A stretch of DNA of 64,000 nucleotides from Pseudolabrys taiwanensis (GCF_003367395.1 NZ_CP031417.1:2232001-2296000), one strand, 5' to 3'. Numbered from the stretch's first letter, positions 8,618-17,684 are shown. Translations and numbers: made by a program. The notes: generated by a model not told the origin, from the letters alone.

Positions 8618-10969
8618 ATGAGCGCCGACGGTGGCCATCGCCGGCTGGTCGGCGCGCGCGTACGGCGTCTCGAAGACCCCGCTCTGTTGCGCGGGCGTGG
8701 CCGCTATGTCGGGGACATCGCTCCAGCCGGGATGCTGCACGCCGCTTTCGTGCGCAGCCAGCACGCGCATGCCCTCATCAAATCGATTGATGTCACGGCC
8801 GCCCGGGCGCTTGAAGGCGTGCATGCGGTCTACACCGCCGCCGACCTCGCCCATCATCTCAAGCATCCGCGCATCCCGGTCGGCATGCCGAGCGGTGCGA
8901 TCCGCCATGTGCTCGATCCGGAAGTGCTGACGAGCCGCGAAGTCTGTCACGTCGGCGAAGCCCTTGCACTGGTCGTCGCCGAGAGCCGATCCATCGCCGA
9001 GGACGCGGCCGGATTGGTCGATATCGATTACGAGGTCTTGCCGCCGGTCGTCGACCCGGTCGCGGGGCTGACGAACGGCGCGCCGCAGGCGCGGCTCGAC
9101 TGCGCCGACAATCTCGCCGCCGCCTTCCGTGTCAATTACGGCGATTGCGACAGCGCTTTCAATAAAGCCGCCGTCGTCATCACCGAACATTTCGAGCTGC
9201 ACAAAGGCGGCGGGCATTCGATCGAAGGCCGCGGCCTACTAGCGCAGTTCGACGGCGGCCTCGATCAACTCGTCGTCTTCGACTCGACGCAGATGCCGCA
9301 CCGCGCCAAGGCGCTGATCGCGACCATGCTCGGCCTTGCCGAGTATCGCGTGCGTGTGGTCGCGCCCGATGTCGGTGGCGGCTTTGGTCCGAAATTCGTC
9401 TTCTATCCTGAGGAGGTCGCGATCCCGCTCGCGGCAATGCTGCTCAGGCGTCCGGTGCGCTGGCTCGAAGACGGCTACGAGCGTTTCACGGCGACGACGC
9501 AGGAGCGCGATCAAGTCTGGGACATCTCGGCCGCCGCCGATGCCGAAGGCCACCTGCTCGGCGTGCGCGGCACGCTGGTCCATGACCACGGCGCTTATAC
9601 GCCGTATGGCATCGCCCTGCCCGGCAACTCGGCGACCAATTTCATTGGGCCGTATGTGCTGCCGGCTTTCGATCTAGACTTAAAGCTCGTCATCACCAAC
9701 ATGATCCCGGCGACGCCGACGCGCGGCGCCGGCCGACCGCAAGGCACCTTCGTGATGGAGCGCCTGCTCGATCGGCTGGCTGAGCGTCTCGGCCTCGACC
9801 GCGCCGAGGTGCGCCGCCGCAATCTCATCGTTCCCAGGCAGATGCCCTACGTCACCGGCGTCAAGACGCGCGATGGCGGCACCATGACCTATGACAGCGG
9901 CGATTATCCGCGTTGTCAGGCCGATGCCCTGCAGAAAGCCGGCTGGGCGGACTTCCCGGCGCGGCAACGTGCGGCGCGCGCACAGGGCCGCTATCTCGGC
10001 ATCGGCCTGTCCAACTATGTCGAAGGCACAGGGCGCGGACCGTTCGAAGCGGCGGGCGTGCGCATCGGGCCCTCCGGCCGTATCGTCATCACCACCGGCG
10101 CGACGGCACAGGGCCAAGGCACAGCGACCATCCTGGCGCAGATCTGCGCCGACGAACTCGGCGTCGACATGAGCATGATCGACGTTATCGCGGGCGATAC
10201 AGCAGCGACCGCGGTCGGCCTCGGTGCGTTCGCCAGCCGTCAAGCCGCAACGGCCGGCCCGGCTGTGTTGGCCGCAAGCCGCACCGTGAAAGAGAAGATC
10301 CTGGCGGCGGCAACCAGCCAACTCGAAGTCGCGCCCGCGGATCTCATCTTGCGCGACGGCCGCGTCGAAGTCGCCGGGGCGCCGGGATCTGGGACGACCA
10401 TCGCCGCCCTCGCCCAAGCGCTGCAAGGCCTGCCCGGCTATGCCCTGCCCGGCGGACTCGAGCCCGGGCTCGGCGCCGACGCCATCTTCTCTGTCAACGC
10501 CATCACTTATTCGAACGGCACGCACGTCGTCGAGGTTGAGGTCGATCCCGACACCGGCGCCGTCAAACTTCTGCGCTATGTCGTCGTTCACGACTGCGGC
10601 CGGCTGATCAATCCGACGCTCGTCGAAGGCCAGATCCTCGGCGGTGTCGTGCACGGCATCGGCCAGGCGCTCTACGAATGGATGCGCTACGGCGAAGACG
10701 GTCAGCCGCTGACCACGCAATACGCCGACTATCTCTTGCCGATTGCGAATTGCGTGCCGCCGATCGAGATCACGCACCTGGAATCGCCGACGCCGCTCAA
10801 TCCGCTCGGCGTGAAAGGCGCGGGCGAAAGCGGCACCATCCCCGCTGCCGCCGCCATTGCGTCGGCGGTGGAGGACGCGCTGAGGCCATTCGACGCGAAG
10901 ATTTATCAGCTGCCGATCACGCCCATGCGCGTGCGCGCCGCTCTATCGAAATCGCAGCGGCGTAATTAG
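8618..10969 (+). CDS. Xanthine dehydrogenase-family molybdopterin-binding subunit
   Basis: This 783-residue large subunit of the molybdenum hydroxylase superfamily shows LEDPALLRGRGRYVGDI at the N-terminus, a DVGGGFGPK segment, the TPTRGAGRPQGT segment and the catalytic NPLGVKGAGESGT near the C-terminus. The PTRGAGR stretch is not the AYXCSFR of true form I CO dehydrogenases, so a CO-oxidising role is unlikely. Enzymes of this type hydroxylate N-heterocycles, aldehydes or aromatic acids and normally need a small 2Fe-2S subunit with two clusters plus an FAD subunit. Neither is encoded next to it; instead the SdhA-like flavoprotein and the small ferredoxin precede it by 32 bases. Confidence 0.9.
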   Translation: MSADGGHRRLVGARVRRLEDPALLRGRGRYVGDIAPAGMLHAAFVRSQHAHALIKSIDVTAARALEGVHAVYTAADLAHHLKHPRIPVGMPSGAIRHVLDPEVLTSREVCHVGEALALVVAESRSIAEDAAGLVDIDYEVLPPVVDPVAGLTNGAPQARLDCADNLAAAFRVNYGDCDSAFNKAAVVITEHFELHKGGGHSIEGRGLLAQFDGGLDQLVVFDSTQMPHRAKALIATMLGLAEYRVRVVAPDVGGGFGPKFVFYPEEVAIPLAAMLLRRPVRWLEDGYERFTATTQERDQVWDISAAADAEGHLLGVRGTLVHDHGAYTPYGIALPGNSATNFIGPYVLPAFDLDLKLVITNMIPATPTRGAGRPQGTFVMERLLDRLAERLGLDRAEVRRRNLIVPRQMPYVTGVKTRDGGTMTYDSGDYPRCQADALQKAGWADFPARQRAARAQGRYLGIGLSNYVEGTGRGPFEAAGVRIGPSGRIVITTGATAQGQGTATILAQICADELGVDMSMIDVIAGDTAATAVGLGAFASRQAATAGPAVLAASRTVKEKILAAATSQLEVAPADLILRDGRVEVAGAPGSGTTIAALAQALQGLPGYALPGGLEPGLGADAIFSVNAITYSNGTHVVEVEVDPDTGAVKLLRYVVVHDCGRLINPTLVEGQILGGVVHGIGQALYEWMRYGEDGQPLTTQYADYLLPIANCVPPIEITHLESPTPLNPLGVKGAGESGTIPAAAAIASAVEDALRPFDAKIYQLPITPMRVRAALSKSQRRN

Positions 10970-10980
10970 GCCGCGCTCAT

Positions 10981-11961
10981 TCACGGCGCAACGATCGGCT
11001 GTGCTTCGAGGATGGGCGCTTTCGGCGTCACGCCGTCGAACAGGCTGCCTTCCTCGAACCATGACCGCGGCGCCGGCGCCCCCCACAAAGTTTGCCGCTG
11101 CGGGTCCTTCAAATCCCATTTGATCGGCTCAAGATCGGGATCGACGGTCTGATAGTCGGAGCAGTAAATCTCGATGCGATGGCCGTCCGGATCGCGCACG
11201 TAGAGGAAGAAAGCATTGGATATGCCGTGCCGGCCAGGCCCACGTTCGATGTTGCCGACGTAGCCGGTGGTCGCCATGAGATCGAGCAGATCGATGATCG
11301 CGATCGGATGCGGCACCCAGAAAGCGACGTGGTGGAGCCGCGGACCGCGGCCATTCGTGAAGGCAATATCGTGAACACCGCCCTTGCGATGGGTCCATGC
11401 CGCCCATAGCCGCTTCGACACGTCGTCTTCGGTGTATTCGGTCACGCGAAAGCCGATCTCGTTGTAGAAAGCCACCGACTCGTCGACGTCCGGCGAGAAG
11501 CAATTGAAGTGGTCGATCCGCAAAGGCTTCACGCCTTTATAGAGCGCATATTGCTGGTGGATCGGCGGCAGCCGCTCCATTCGGCAGTAGAGCTCCAAGG
11601 GAACACCCTGCACGTCGCAGGTGCGCAACGTGCGCGATTGGAACGGCCGCTCGACCCATTCGGTCGGCAGCCCTTTAGCGCCGAAGAAGGCCTCGGCGCG
11701 GTCCAAATCCCCCTCGTCGTACACCTTGAAGCCTAGATGACCGGCGCGTGGCGTATCGCCCAGGCACAGGACGATGCAGTGATGGCCCCTCTCCTCCAGC
11801 GCCCGCAAATGGATCTCGCGATTACCCTCGTGCGTCACCTGCAGGCCCAAGGTGTCGACATAGAATGCTCGGCTCTTGGCGAGATCCGTGACGACCAGCT
11901 CGATATGACTGAGGCGGACAATATTGAACGGCGGATAGAGGTTTGGCACGGGAACCGGCAT
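10981..11961 (-). CDS. VOC-family extradiol ring-cleavage dioxygenase, homoprotocatechuate 2,3-dioxygenase type
   Basis: This 326-residue protein has two VOC domains, the second holding the iron site: His151 (RIDHFN), His211 (RLHHVAF) and Glu264 (HRIEIYC). His197 (GVHDIA) matches the second-sphere acid-base His of the HPCD/MndD enzymes. The C-terminal YCSDYQTVDPD...LWGAP...SWFEE layout is also characteristic of that subfamily, which cleaves 3,4-dihydroxyphenylacetate meta to the hydroxyls. It is last in the minus-strand run that begins with graA, after the TRAP permease gene. No other homoprotocatechuate pathway gene is present, so its substrate here may be another catechol or hydroxyquinol-like compound. 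Confidence 0.88.
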   Translation of the reverse strand: MPVPVPNLYPPFNIVRLSHIELVVTDLAKSRAFYVDTLGLQVTHEGNREIHLRALEERGHHCIVLCLGDTPRAGHLGFKVYDEGDLDRAEAFFGAKGLPTEWVERPFQSRTLRTCDVQGVPLELYCRMERLPPIHQQYALYKGVKPLRIDHFNCFSPDVDESVAFYNEIGFRVTEYTEDDVSKRLWAAWTHRKGGVHDIAFTNGRGPRLHHVAFWVPHPIAIIDLLDLMATTGYVGNIERGPGRHGISNAFFLYVRDPDGHRIEIYCSDYQTVDPDLEPIKWDLKDPQRQTLWGAPAPRSWFEEGSLFDGVTPKAPILEAQPIVAP

Positions 11962-12058
11962 GATGCTGCCTCAAGGCGAACGTGGTCACGGCGTCTGAGC
12001 CACTATACTGGCGCGCCTTCTCGCGCCGCGCCAGCGCCTTGATACCGCCCCACGCTGG

Positions 12059-13336
12059 TCAGCCCATGAAAAGCCGGACGCCGATCAGCGAGATCTGTGG
12101 GATGTAGGTGATCGCGACCAGCACCAGCAGATACAGGATCACGAAGGGTATGATGCCTTTGTAGATCTGCTTCAAATCGATGCCCAATACCGACTGCGCC
12201 ACGAAGATGTTGATCCCGAACGGCGGATGAAAGAGACCGATCGCAAGATTGACCATGAACACGATGCCGAAGTGAACCGTGTCGATCCCCAGCGATTTCG
12301 CGATCGGGATCAACAGCGGCGTCAGCAAGAGAATGCAGGACAACGGATCGAGGAAGCATCCGGTAAACAGCAGCAGAACGTTGACGACCAGCAGGAACTG
12401 CCAGGGCGACACTTCAAAGTGTTGGATGGTCGCGACCAACATCGCCGGCACCTGATTGACGGTCAGAATCCAGGCGAAGACGCCGGCGCAGGCGACAATG
12501 ATGAGGATCTGGGCCGTGAAGCGCACGGTCGCCACGGCGGCTTCGACAATATCGCCGAATGTCAGCTCGCGGAAGACGAAGCGCGTCACGAAGGCCGCAT
12601 AGACACAGGCGACCGCGGCCGCCTCGGTCGGCGAGAAGACGCCGCCGTAAATGCCGCCCAAGATGATGGCCGGCGCGCCAAGCGCCCAAAGGCCGCGCAA
12701 TGTCGCGGCGACGAAACGCGTGCCGTTGAACGGCTCGCCCTTGCCGAACCCGCCGACCCACGCGCGCACAATAACATAGCCGCCGATGACCAGCGCCAGC
12801 AGCAGGCCGGGCACAATACCGGCCGCGTAGAGGCGCGGCACAGACTCCTGCGCGGCCGCGCCGTAAACGATCATGGGAATGCTCGGCGGGATGATGATGT
12901 CGATCGCCCCAATGGCGGTGATCAGGCCGGCCGAGAACGAAGCCGGGTATCCTGCGCGCACCATCGACGGATACATTACCTTGCCGATGGTTGCGACCGC
13001 GGCCGCGCTGACGCCGGAAATGGCACCAAAAATTGTCGCCGTGCCAACTGTTGTGACACCAAGGCTACCGCGCACCGAGCCGACGCCGGCCTGCACGAAA
13101 TCGACCAGCCGTCTGGCCACCGAGCCGCGCCCCATCAACTCGCCAGCGTAGATAAAATAGGGAATGGCCAGCAGCGCATAGCCGTTGATCGAACCGAACA
13201 GGTTCTGATGCAGCACCGCGAGCGGCAGATGCATGAAGAAGACCAGCGCCACCGTCACTGACGTCAGCAGCACCAGGAAAATCGGGAAGCCGAAGAACAA
13301 CAGTACGATAGGCAGAGCGCCGAGGGCGACGGTCAT
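12059..13336 (-). CDS. TRAP transporter large permease (DctM-type)
   Basis: This 425-residue, very hydrophobic protein has the DctM-type repeated membrane segments, including HLPLAVLHQNLFGSINGYAL near the N-terminus and AIDIIIPPSIPMIVYG in the first half. It is the ion-driven translocation subunit of a tripartite ATP-independent periplasmic transporter. It overlaps the small permease gene by four bases, and the binding protein gene lies just upstream on the same strand. Being inside the graA-side operon, it most likely imports gamma-resorcylate or a related aromatic acid; that assignment is by context only. Confidence 0.93.
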   Translation of the reverse strand: MTVALGALPIVLLFFGFPIFLVLLTSVTVALVFFMHLPLAVLHQNLFGSINGYALLAIPYFIYAGELMGRGSVARRLVDFVQAGVGSVRGSLGVTTVGTATIFGAISGVSAAAVATIGKVMYPSMVRAGYPASFSAGLITAIGAIDIIIPPSIPMIVYGAAAQESVPRLYAAGIVPGLLLALVIGGYVIVRAWVGGFGKGEPFNGTRFVAATLRGLWALGAPAIILGGIYGGVFSPTEAAAVACVYAAFVTRFVFRELTFGDIVEAAVATVRFTAQILIIVACAGVFAWILTVNQVPAMLVATIQHFEVSPWQFLLVVNVLLLFTGCFLDPLSCILLLTPLLIPIAKSLGIDTVHFGIVFMVNLAIGLFHPPFGINIFVAQSVLGIDLKQIYKGIIPFVILYLLVLVAITYIPQISLIGVRLFMG

Positions 13337-13833
13337 GGCCTCACCTCACCCTTCACTTGGTCGACGACGCGCAGGCGCTCGACCCCCCGGGCCAGTACAA
13401 TCGCCGCGATCGCGAAGAAGCCGATGCACACGGCCGAATGCGGGATCCACATCGGGATGCCGGCGATGTCGCTCACCGCGCCGAGCGCAACGATTTTCGC
13501 GACGTAAGCATAGGACTGCGTGCCGACGAAGGCCGTGACCGCGAACATGACGGCCATTTCGATCGTGACGATGACCCGCTTGACGGGCAGCGGACACGCC
13601 TCAACGAAGACGTCCATCCGCAAATGCAGACTCCGCCAGGTGACGGCGGCCGACCCGACAAAGGCAATCCAGATCAGGATGTAGATTTCGACTTCATCGA
13701 TCCCGAGCACGGAGAACGCACCGGTATAGCGGCCCAACACATTGGCGAAATCGAGCAGGATTGCGAGGATGAGGCCGAGCGCAAGAATACGCTCGGCCAC
13801 GGTGACGATCCGATTTCCGACGCGTTCGATCAT
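13333..13833 (-). CDS. TRAP transporter small permease (DctQ-type)
   Basis: This 166-residue protein has four hydrophobic segments, and its DctQ signature is seen in IDEVEIYILIWIAFVGSAAVT and the following RSLHLRMDVF. It pairs with the large permease in the inner membrane. The stop codon overlaps the start of the large permease gene, giving tight coupling. It is separated by about 30 bases from the binding protein gene upstream on the same strand. Length and topology are ordinary for the family. Confidence 0.92.
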   Translation of the reverse strand: MIERVGNRIVTVAERILALGLILAILLDFANVLGRYTGAFSVLGIDEVEIYILIWIAFVGSAAVTWRSLHLRMDVFVEACPLPVKRVIVTIEMAVMFAVTAFVGTQSYAYVAKIVALGAVSDIAGIPMWIPHSAVCIGFFAIAAIVLARGVERLRVVDQVKGEVRP

Positions 13834-13863
13834 ATGATTTCCGGCGCGATGACAGCGGTGAAG

Positions 13864-14865
13864 CTATTTCAGACGTGCCGACGCAGCCGTCAGCACGTCG
13901 TAGTCTTCTTTCAGCGTGGCATTGGCCTTGGTGATGTTCGGCAGCACGGACTGCACCTGATCGAGATAGGCCTTTTGTTCCGCCGGCGGCAACGTGATGA
14001 TCTCGCCACCGTTCTTCTTCCAGATCTCGTACGTACGCTCGACGTCCTCGAGGCCGAATTTCTCGACCTTGCGCTGGGCGTTGAAGGCCTCCTCACGCAC
14101 CATCGCCTCGAGTTCGGGGCCGAGCGATTTCAGGAAAGCCTTGTTCGCCATCACGGGCGCAATGAGGAACGCTCCCGGCAACACGGTCATGCCCTTCGCC
14201 AGATCGTAATATTTGAACGCGGTGAACACGGTCGCACTGGCGATGAGGCCGTCGATCGTGTGGTTCTGCATGGCAGACAGCACTTCGCCAAGCGGCATGG
14301 ACACAGGGAGCGCACCAAGCTTGCGGAACGGCTCGACTTGGAGCGGCGCGGCGCCGGGCACGCGGATCTTCTGTCCCTTGAAGTCGTCGACCTTGCGGAT
14401 AGCCTTGTGCGAGACCAACATCAGCGGCCCATGCGCGAAGATCGCGAGCGGCTCGATGCCTTTCGCAGCGCCGAAGGTCGCCAGCCGCGCACGGACCTGC
14501 GGGTCCGCGAAGACGCGCTGTGCCTGCGCCATGTCGGTGAACAGACCCGGCGCATCGAACACCTGCAGGCGTGGCTCCAGGCCGATAAGGAAGCCGCTCG
14601 CCGGCACCACCGCCTCGATGGTGCCCATTGCGGTGCCTTCGACGGTCGAGGGAATGGGACCGAGCTGGCTCGCCGGATAGTACTCGACCTTGATGCGGCC
14701 GCCGGAGCGGGCTTCAATGCCGGCCTTGAACTGCTTGGCCCACTCCTGCGACAGATCGTTGATGGTCGGCGAGGAGATCTTCATCGTGAACTGCTGGGCG
14801 GCCGCGGCGGTCGCCAATCCACAGGCAAGCGCAAGCGCGCAAGCAAGACGCAGTATCTGTCGCAT
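13864..14865 (-). CDS. TRAP transporter substrate-binding protein (DctP family)
   Basis: This 333-residue periplasmic protein has a signal peptide of about 23 residues ending ATAAAAQQ. The mature chain has DctP features: KVEYYPASQLGPIPSTVEG (residues about 60-78), a conserved Arg in KIRVPG that in this family binds the substrate carboxylate, and MQNHTIDGLIAS. With the two permease genes that follow it makes a complete TRAP importer. The carboxylate-binding Arg agrees with an aromatic acid such as gamma-resorcylate as cargo, but the ligand is not proven. Confidence 0.92.
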   Translation of the reverse strand: MRQILRLACALALACGLATAAAAQQFTMKISSPTINDLSQEWAKQFKAGIEARSGGRIKVEYYPASQLGPIPSTVEGTAMGTIEAVVPASGFLIGLEPRLQVFDAPGLFTDMAQAQRVFADPQVRARLATFGAAKGIEPLAIFAHGPLMLVSHKAIRKVDDFKGQKIRVPGAAPLQVEPFRKLGALPVSMPLGEVLSAMQNHTIDGLIASATVFTAFKYYDLAKGMTVLPGAFLIAPVMANKAFLKSLGPELEAMVREEAFNAQRKVEKFGLEDVERTYEIWKKNGGEIITLPPAEQKAYLDQVQSVLPNITKANATLKEDYDVLTAASARLK

Positions 14866-14910
14866 AGGTTTCTCTCCCTCTATTTTTGTTGTCGGCTCGT
14901 TCAGCGGCCG

Positions 14911-15687
14911 TCAGGCGTCGGCCGGCATTGTGGCACGAAGTCCCACTTCCTCGTAGCCGCCGCCACTCTCGTCCGGCCAGAAAACGGCTGTCTTAAAAGC
15001 AGGGCGGACCGACAGGCGCTGATACCACTCATTCACGCGTGGCCGACGGCTCTTCGACCAGAACTGGTCGGCGCCAAGCGCCGACAACCGGAACATGTAA
15101 GGCGCCACGGCAATATCGGCGAGCGTGAACTCCGAGCCGACGATCCAAGGCCCCGGATCGAGCGTGGCCTCCACGCGGTCAAGCAGCTCCTCGATCATAC
15201 CACGTGCGGCAGCGAGCTCGGCCTCAGCGATCTCGCCGCGCACCGCACGCGAGTGGACATCCTGGTAATATCGCATCGGTCGGCGCGCGGCTTGCTTGAT
15301 GAGCTCCGCATCGCCCCAACGGTTGCGCAGCTTCGGCAGGATGTATTTCACGATCGTCAGCTTGACGATGCCGTCGAAGCCATCCTCGCACTTGCGAATG
15401 AACTCGCGCATCCGCGCCCTGCCGAGCGGGTCGGCCGGCATGAGCTTGGGCCCCGGGAATGCATCATCGATGTACTCGTTGATGATCGTGGATTCCCGTA
15501 CCGGCTCACCATTATGTACGAGGGTCGGCACGATCCCGTCCGGATTGATCTTCAAGTAGTCCGGCTTGAGCTGATCGAACTTGAACAGATCGATATAGCG
15601 GCTCGTCCAAGCGACGCCCTTCTCCTCCAGCGCCATCCGGCAGCGCACGGAGCATACAGAACTCCAGAAATGATAGAGCTCAACCAT
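14911..15687 (-). CDS. Glutathione S-transferase family protein
   Basis: This 258-residue protein has a thioredoxin-like N-domain (MVELYHFWSSVCSVRCRMALEEKG), a cis-Pro in GIVPTLVHNG, and the ES motif (VRESTIINEY) that binds the gamma-glutamyl group. An all-helical C-domain follows, with the N-capping box FTLADIAVAPYM. Several GSTs in aromatic pathways isomerise maleylpyruvate or maleylacetoacetate, or break ether bonds in lignin-derived compounds. It lies between the monooxygenase and TRAP genes in the graA operon. No role for a GST is known to me in the core resorcylate route, so its reaction is open. Confidence 0.87.
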   Translation of the reverse strand: MVELYHFWSSVCSVRCRMALEEKGVAWTSRYIDLFKFDQLKPDYLKINPDGIVPTLVHNGEPVRESTIINEYIDDAFPGPKLMPADPLGRARMREFIRKCEDGFDGIVKLTIVKYILPKLRNRWGDAELIKQAARRPMRYYQDVHSRAVRGEIAEAELAAARGMIEELLDRVEATLDPGPWIVGSEFTLADIAVAPYMFRLSALGADQFWSKSRRPRVNEWYQRLSVRPAFKTAVFWPDESGGGYEEVGLRATMPADA

Positions 15688-15763
15688 AGCGTCTCTCCCT
15701 ATCGTTATTTATTCTTGTCGTTGGGCCGCACCGTTTTCGGCGTCGGCTGTCATCGAACCCGCG

Positions 15764-16969
15764 CTAGTACTGCCCTCTCGGCTCCAACCCGAACATATGC
15801 TGGCCGTACATCGACCCGACGGCATCCCAGTTCAGGCTGATATGCGAACCTGCCGCGTGGATGTCGCGCCAGAAGCGTTGCAGCGGCTGCTTCGTTCCCA
15901 GCGCATTCCCACCCGCGGCGGTAAAGACCGCATCGACGGCCTGCACCAGGAGCTTGGTGGCGAAGGTATGCGTTAGACGGTTGCGCATGCGGGTCGGCAC
16001 GTCGACCTGCTGATCGCGTTGGACGATATCGAGTGTCTCGGTAAGGTCGCGCGCGATCATGAGCTGCGCCGCATCGATGCAGGCGGTCGCCTCGGCGACG
16101 CGAAGTTGCACGGTCGCGAACTCGGTCATCTTGTTGTTGCCGCCCGCGACTGCGCCGCGGGTCGCGCGGCCGCTGATCTGTTCGACAAAGGTCGACAACG
16201 CGCCGCGCGCCATCCCGAGCACCGGCGCGAGCAGACATTGCGGCACGACCGCAAGCATAGGCTGCCTGTAGAGCGGGTTTGGGCTGGCCTTACTGCCGGG
16301 TGCCTGCCCGGTCAGGAGGTCGGAAAACAATGCGGTGCGGTAAGCCGGAACGAAGACATCATCCACCACGATCGTCTTGCTGCCCGTGCCGGCGAGCCCC
16401 ATCGTGAACCAATCGTCATCGATGGTGAATTCGCTGCGCGGCACGAGGAGGAAGCCCGGCTTACTCCCGCCCTCGCCCGGCAGCATACCGCCGATCATGC
16501 CCCATTGTACGTTGTCGACCCCGCTCGCGAAGCTCCAGCGGCCGCTCAACCGGTAGCCGCCCGGTGTCGGTACGGCGCGTCCGCTTGGCGCATAAGAGGC
16601 GGCCGCGATCGCATCCGGGTTATCGTCCCAGACCTCGTGCTGAGCCTCCATCGGAAAGCACGCGATCAGCCACTGGTGCACGGCGCCGAGGCTGTAGACC
16701 CAACCGGTCGAGCCGTCGCCGCTGGCAATGGTTGCCACCGCCTCGACGAACACATCGTAGCCCAATTCGTAGCCGCCGAACGCCCGCGGCTGCATGATCT
16801 TGAAGAGTTCCGCCTCGCGCATGCGAGCGACCAGGTCGGCCGAAACCCGGCGGTTCCTCTCGGTTTCCGGGGCGGACTGCCGGGCCAATACGGCGATCTC
16901 ACCAGCCCGCCGCAACAGATCGGCAACTTCGGGCCTGGACCTACCTTCCCTGACTACAGCTAGCGCCAT
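15764..16969 (-). CDS. graA: Flavin-dependent resorcinol monooxygenase, oxygenase component (GraA-like)
   Basis: This 401-residue protein has the acyl-CoA dehydrogenase fold of two-component flavin monooxygenases (HsaA, HpaH-C2, DszC group). Recognisable parts are the N-terminal helical domain with RMREAELFKIMQPRAFGG, YASIGDGSTGW-like IASGDGSTGWVYSLGAVH, and a Gly-rich beta domain. ATG 16969 is chosen because AGGA sits upstream at good spacing; an open frame continues to 17035. Its flavin reductase partner is divergently encoded across a shared regulatory region. In the known gra pathway this enzyme hydroxylates resorcinol to hydroxyquinol. Substrate assignment rests on the neighbouring graF, graB and graC. 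Confidence 0.87.
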   Translation of the reverse strand: MALAVVREGRSRPEVADLLRRAGEIAVLARQSAPETERNRRVSADLVARMREAELFKIMQPRAFGGYELGYDVFVEAVATIASGDGSTGWVYSLGAVHQWLIACFPMEAQHEVWDDNPDAIAAASYAPSGRAVPTPGGYRLSGRWSFASGVDNVQWGMIGGMLPGEGGSKPGFLLVPRSEFTIDDDWFTMGLAGTGSKTIVVDDVFVPAYRTALFSDLLTGQAPGSKASPNPLYRQPMLAVVPQCLLAPVLGMARGALSTFVEQISGRATRGAVAGGNNKMTEFATVQLRVAEATACIDAAQLMIARDLTETLDIVQRDQQVDVPTRMRNRLTHTFATKLLVQAVDAVFTAAGGNALGTKQPLQRFWRDIHAAGSHISLNWDAVGSMYGQHMFGLEPRGQY

Positions 16970-17041
16970 CGCATAGTCCTCGCCGCAAGACGACCTCAAT
17001 GGCAAAACGATAATCCCGCCCCAAAACCCGATCAAGAAATA

Positions 17042-17084
17042 ATTTGCATTTGCAAATATTATTTTCTCGCTCGCTGCATCGCAA
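17042..17084 (-). promoter_or_regulatory. graA promoter with GraR operator candidate
   Basis: On the minus strand, TTGCGA (17079-17084) and TAATAT (17056-17061) are separated by 17 bases, a good sigma-70 layout. The palindrome ATTTGCAAAT (17048-17057) overlaps the -10 end and the expected start site. It extends to ATTTGC-N4-GCAAAT across 17042-17057. The 14 bases CATTTGCAAATATT (plus strand 17047-17060) recur unchanged at the graD and graC promoters. Binding by the encoded MarR regulator is inferred. Confidence 0.75.
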
Positions 17085-17122
17085 CATCATTAGTCGCGAA
17101 AGAAACGGAAACTGCTCAACGC

Positions 17123-17162
17123 TTGCACGCCGCCACGCCAACAATTATTATCATTTGCAAAT
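17123..17162 (+). promoter_or_regulatory. graD promoter with GraR operator candidate
   Basis: TTGCAC (17123-17128) and TATTAT (17146-17151) are spaced by 17 bases. One base later the palindrome ATTTGCAAAT (17153-17162) covers the expected transcription start, a classic repressor position. The Shine-Dalgarno GGAG follows at 17168 and the graD ATG at 17178. The layout -10, C, palindrome is repeated exactly at the graC promoter. Confidence 0.78.
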
Positions 17163-17177
17163 ATTTTGGAGACGAAC

Positions 17178-17684
17178 ATGGCCCACCTGCCGCACGCCGC
17201 AAATGCCTTTCGCCTCGCCATGCGCCGGTTTGCCTCGACCGTATCGGTCATTTCGACACTGAATGACAACGTCCGTCACGCAATGACCGCGACGGCGGTG
17301 ACGTCCCTTAGCATGGAGCCGCCGTCGCTTCTCGTCTGCGTCTATCGCGAATCGCGCTTTCACAAAGTCCTGCAAGACCAGGAGCTGTTCTGCGTGAATG
17401 TCCTGTACAGCGATCAATCCGAAGCGTCCCAGGCTTTTTCCAAACCGGCGACGGCACAGGATTACGACCGCTTCGGCTGGAGCAATGCCGATGGCTTTTG
17501 CTACCTGACCGATGCGCAGGCTAATCTGTTCTGCAGGAACACGCGGCAGATTTCCTTCGGCTCACACACGATCTTTATCGGGACGGTGCTGGACGTCACC
17601 CTCCGCGAAAGCGTTGCGCCCCTGATCTTCCAGAACGGCCAGTACGGCGCCCACATGCCGCTTACCGCCTCGCGCACGACGTAA
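17178..17684 (+). CDS. graD: Flavin reductase, partner of the monooxygenase (GraD-like)
   Basis: This 168-residue protein is of the flavin reductase-like FMN-binding split-barrel family (HpaC/HsaB type). Family elements seen are FRLAMRRFASTVSVIST at the N-terminus, MTATAVTSLSMEPPSLLVCV and FCVNVLY. It uses NADH to make reduced flavin for the oxygenase GraA. ATG 17178 is chosen over the TTG at 17166 because GGAG lies seven bases upstream. It is divergent from graA and followed by graR after 72 bases on the same strand. Confidence 0.9.
   Translation: MAHLPHAANAFRLAMRRFASTVSVISTLNDNVRHAMTATAVTSLSMEPPSLLVCVYRESRFHKVLQDQELFCVNVLYSDQSEASQAFSKPATAQDYDRFGWSNADGFCYLTDAQANLFCRNTRQISFGSHTIFIGTVLDVTLRESVAPLIFQNGQYGAHMPLTASRTT

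Noticed and set aside
8618..10969. Form I carbon monoxide dehydrogenase (coxL)
   Set aside because: The active-site loop reads PTRGAGR instead of AYXCSFR, and coxM/coxS partners are missing, so CO oxidation is unlikely.
12227..13261. 344-residue plus-strand open frame
   Set aside because: It is a shadow of the TRAP large permease gene, composed mostly of Arg, Asp, His and Gln.
13357..15840. 827-residue plus-strand open frame
   Set aside because: It runs opposite TRAP and GST genes that have clear motifs, and its own translation is Arg/Asp/His-rich with no recognisable domain. It is a GC-driven shadow frame.
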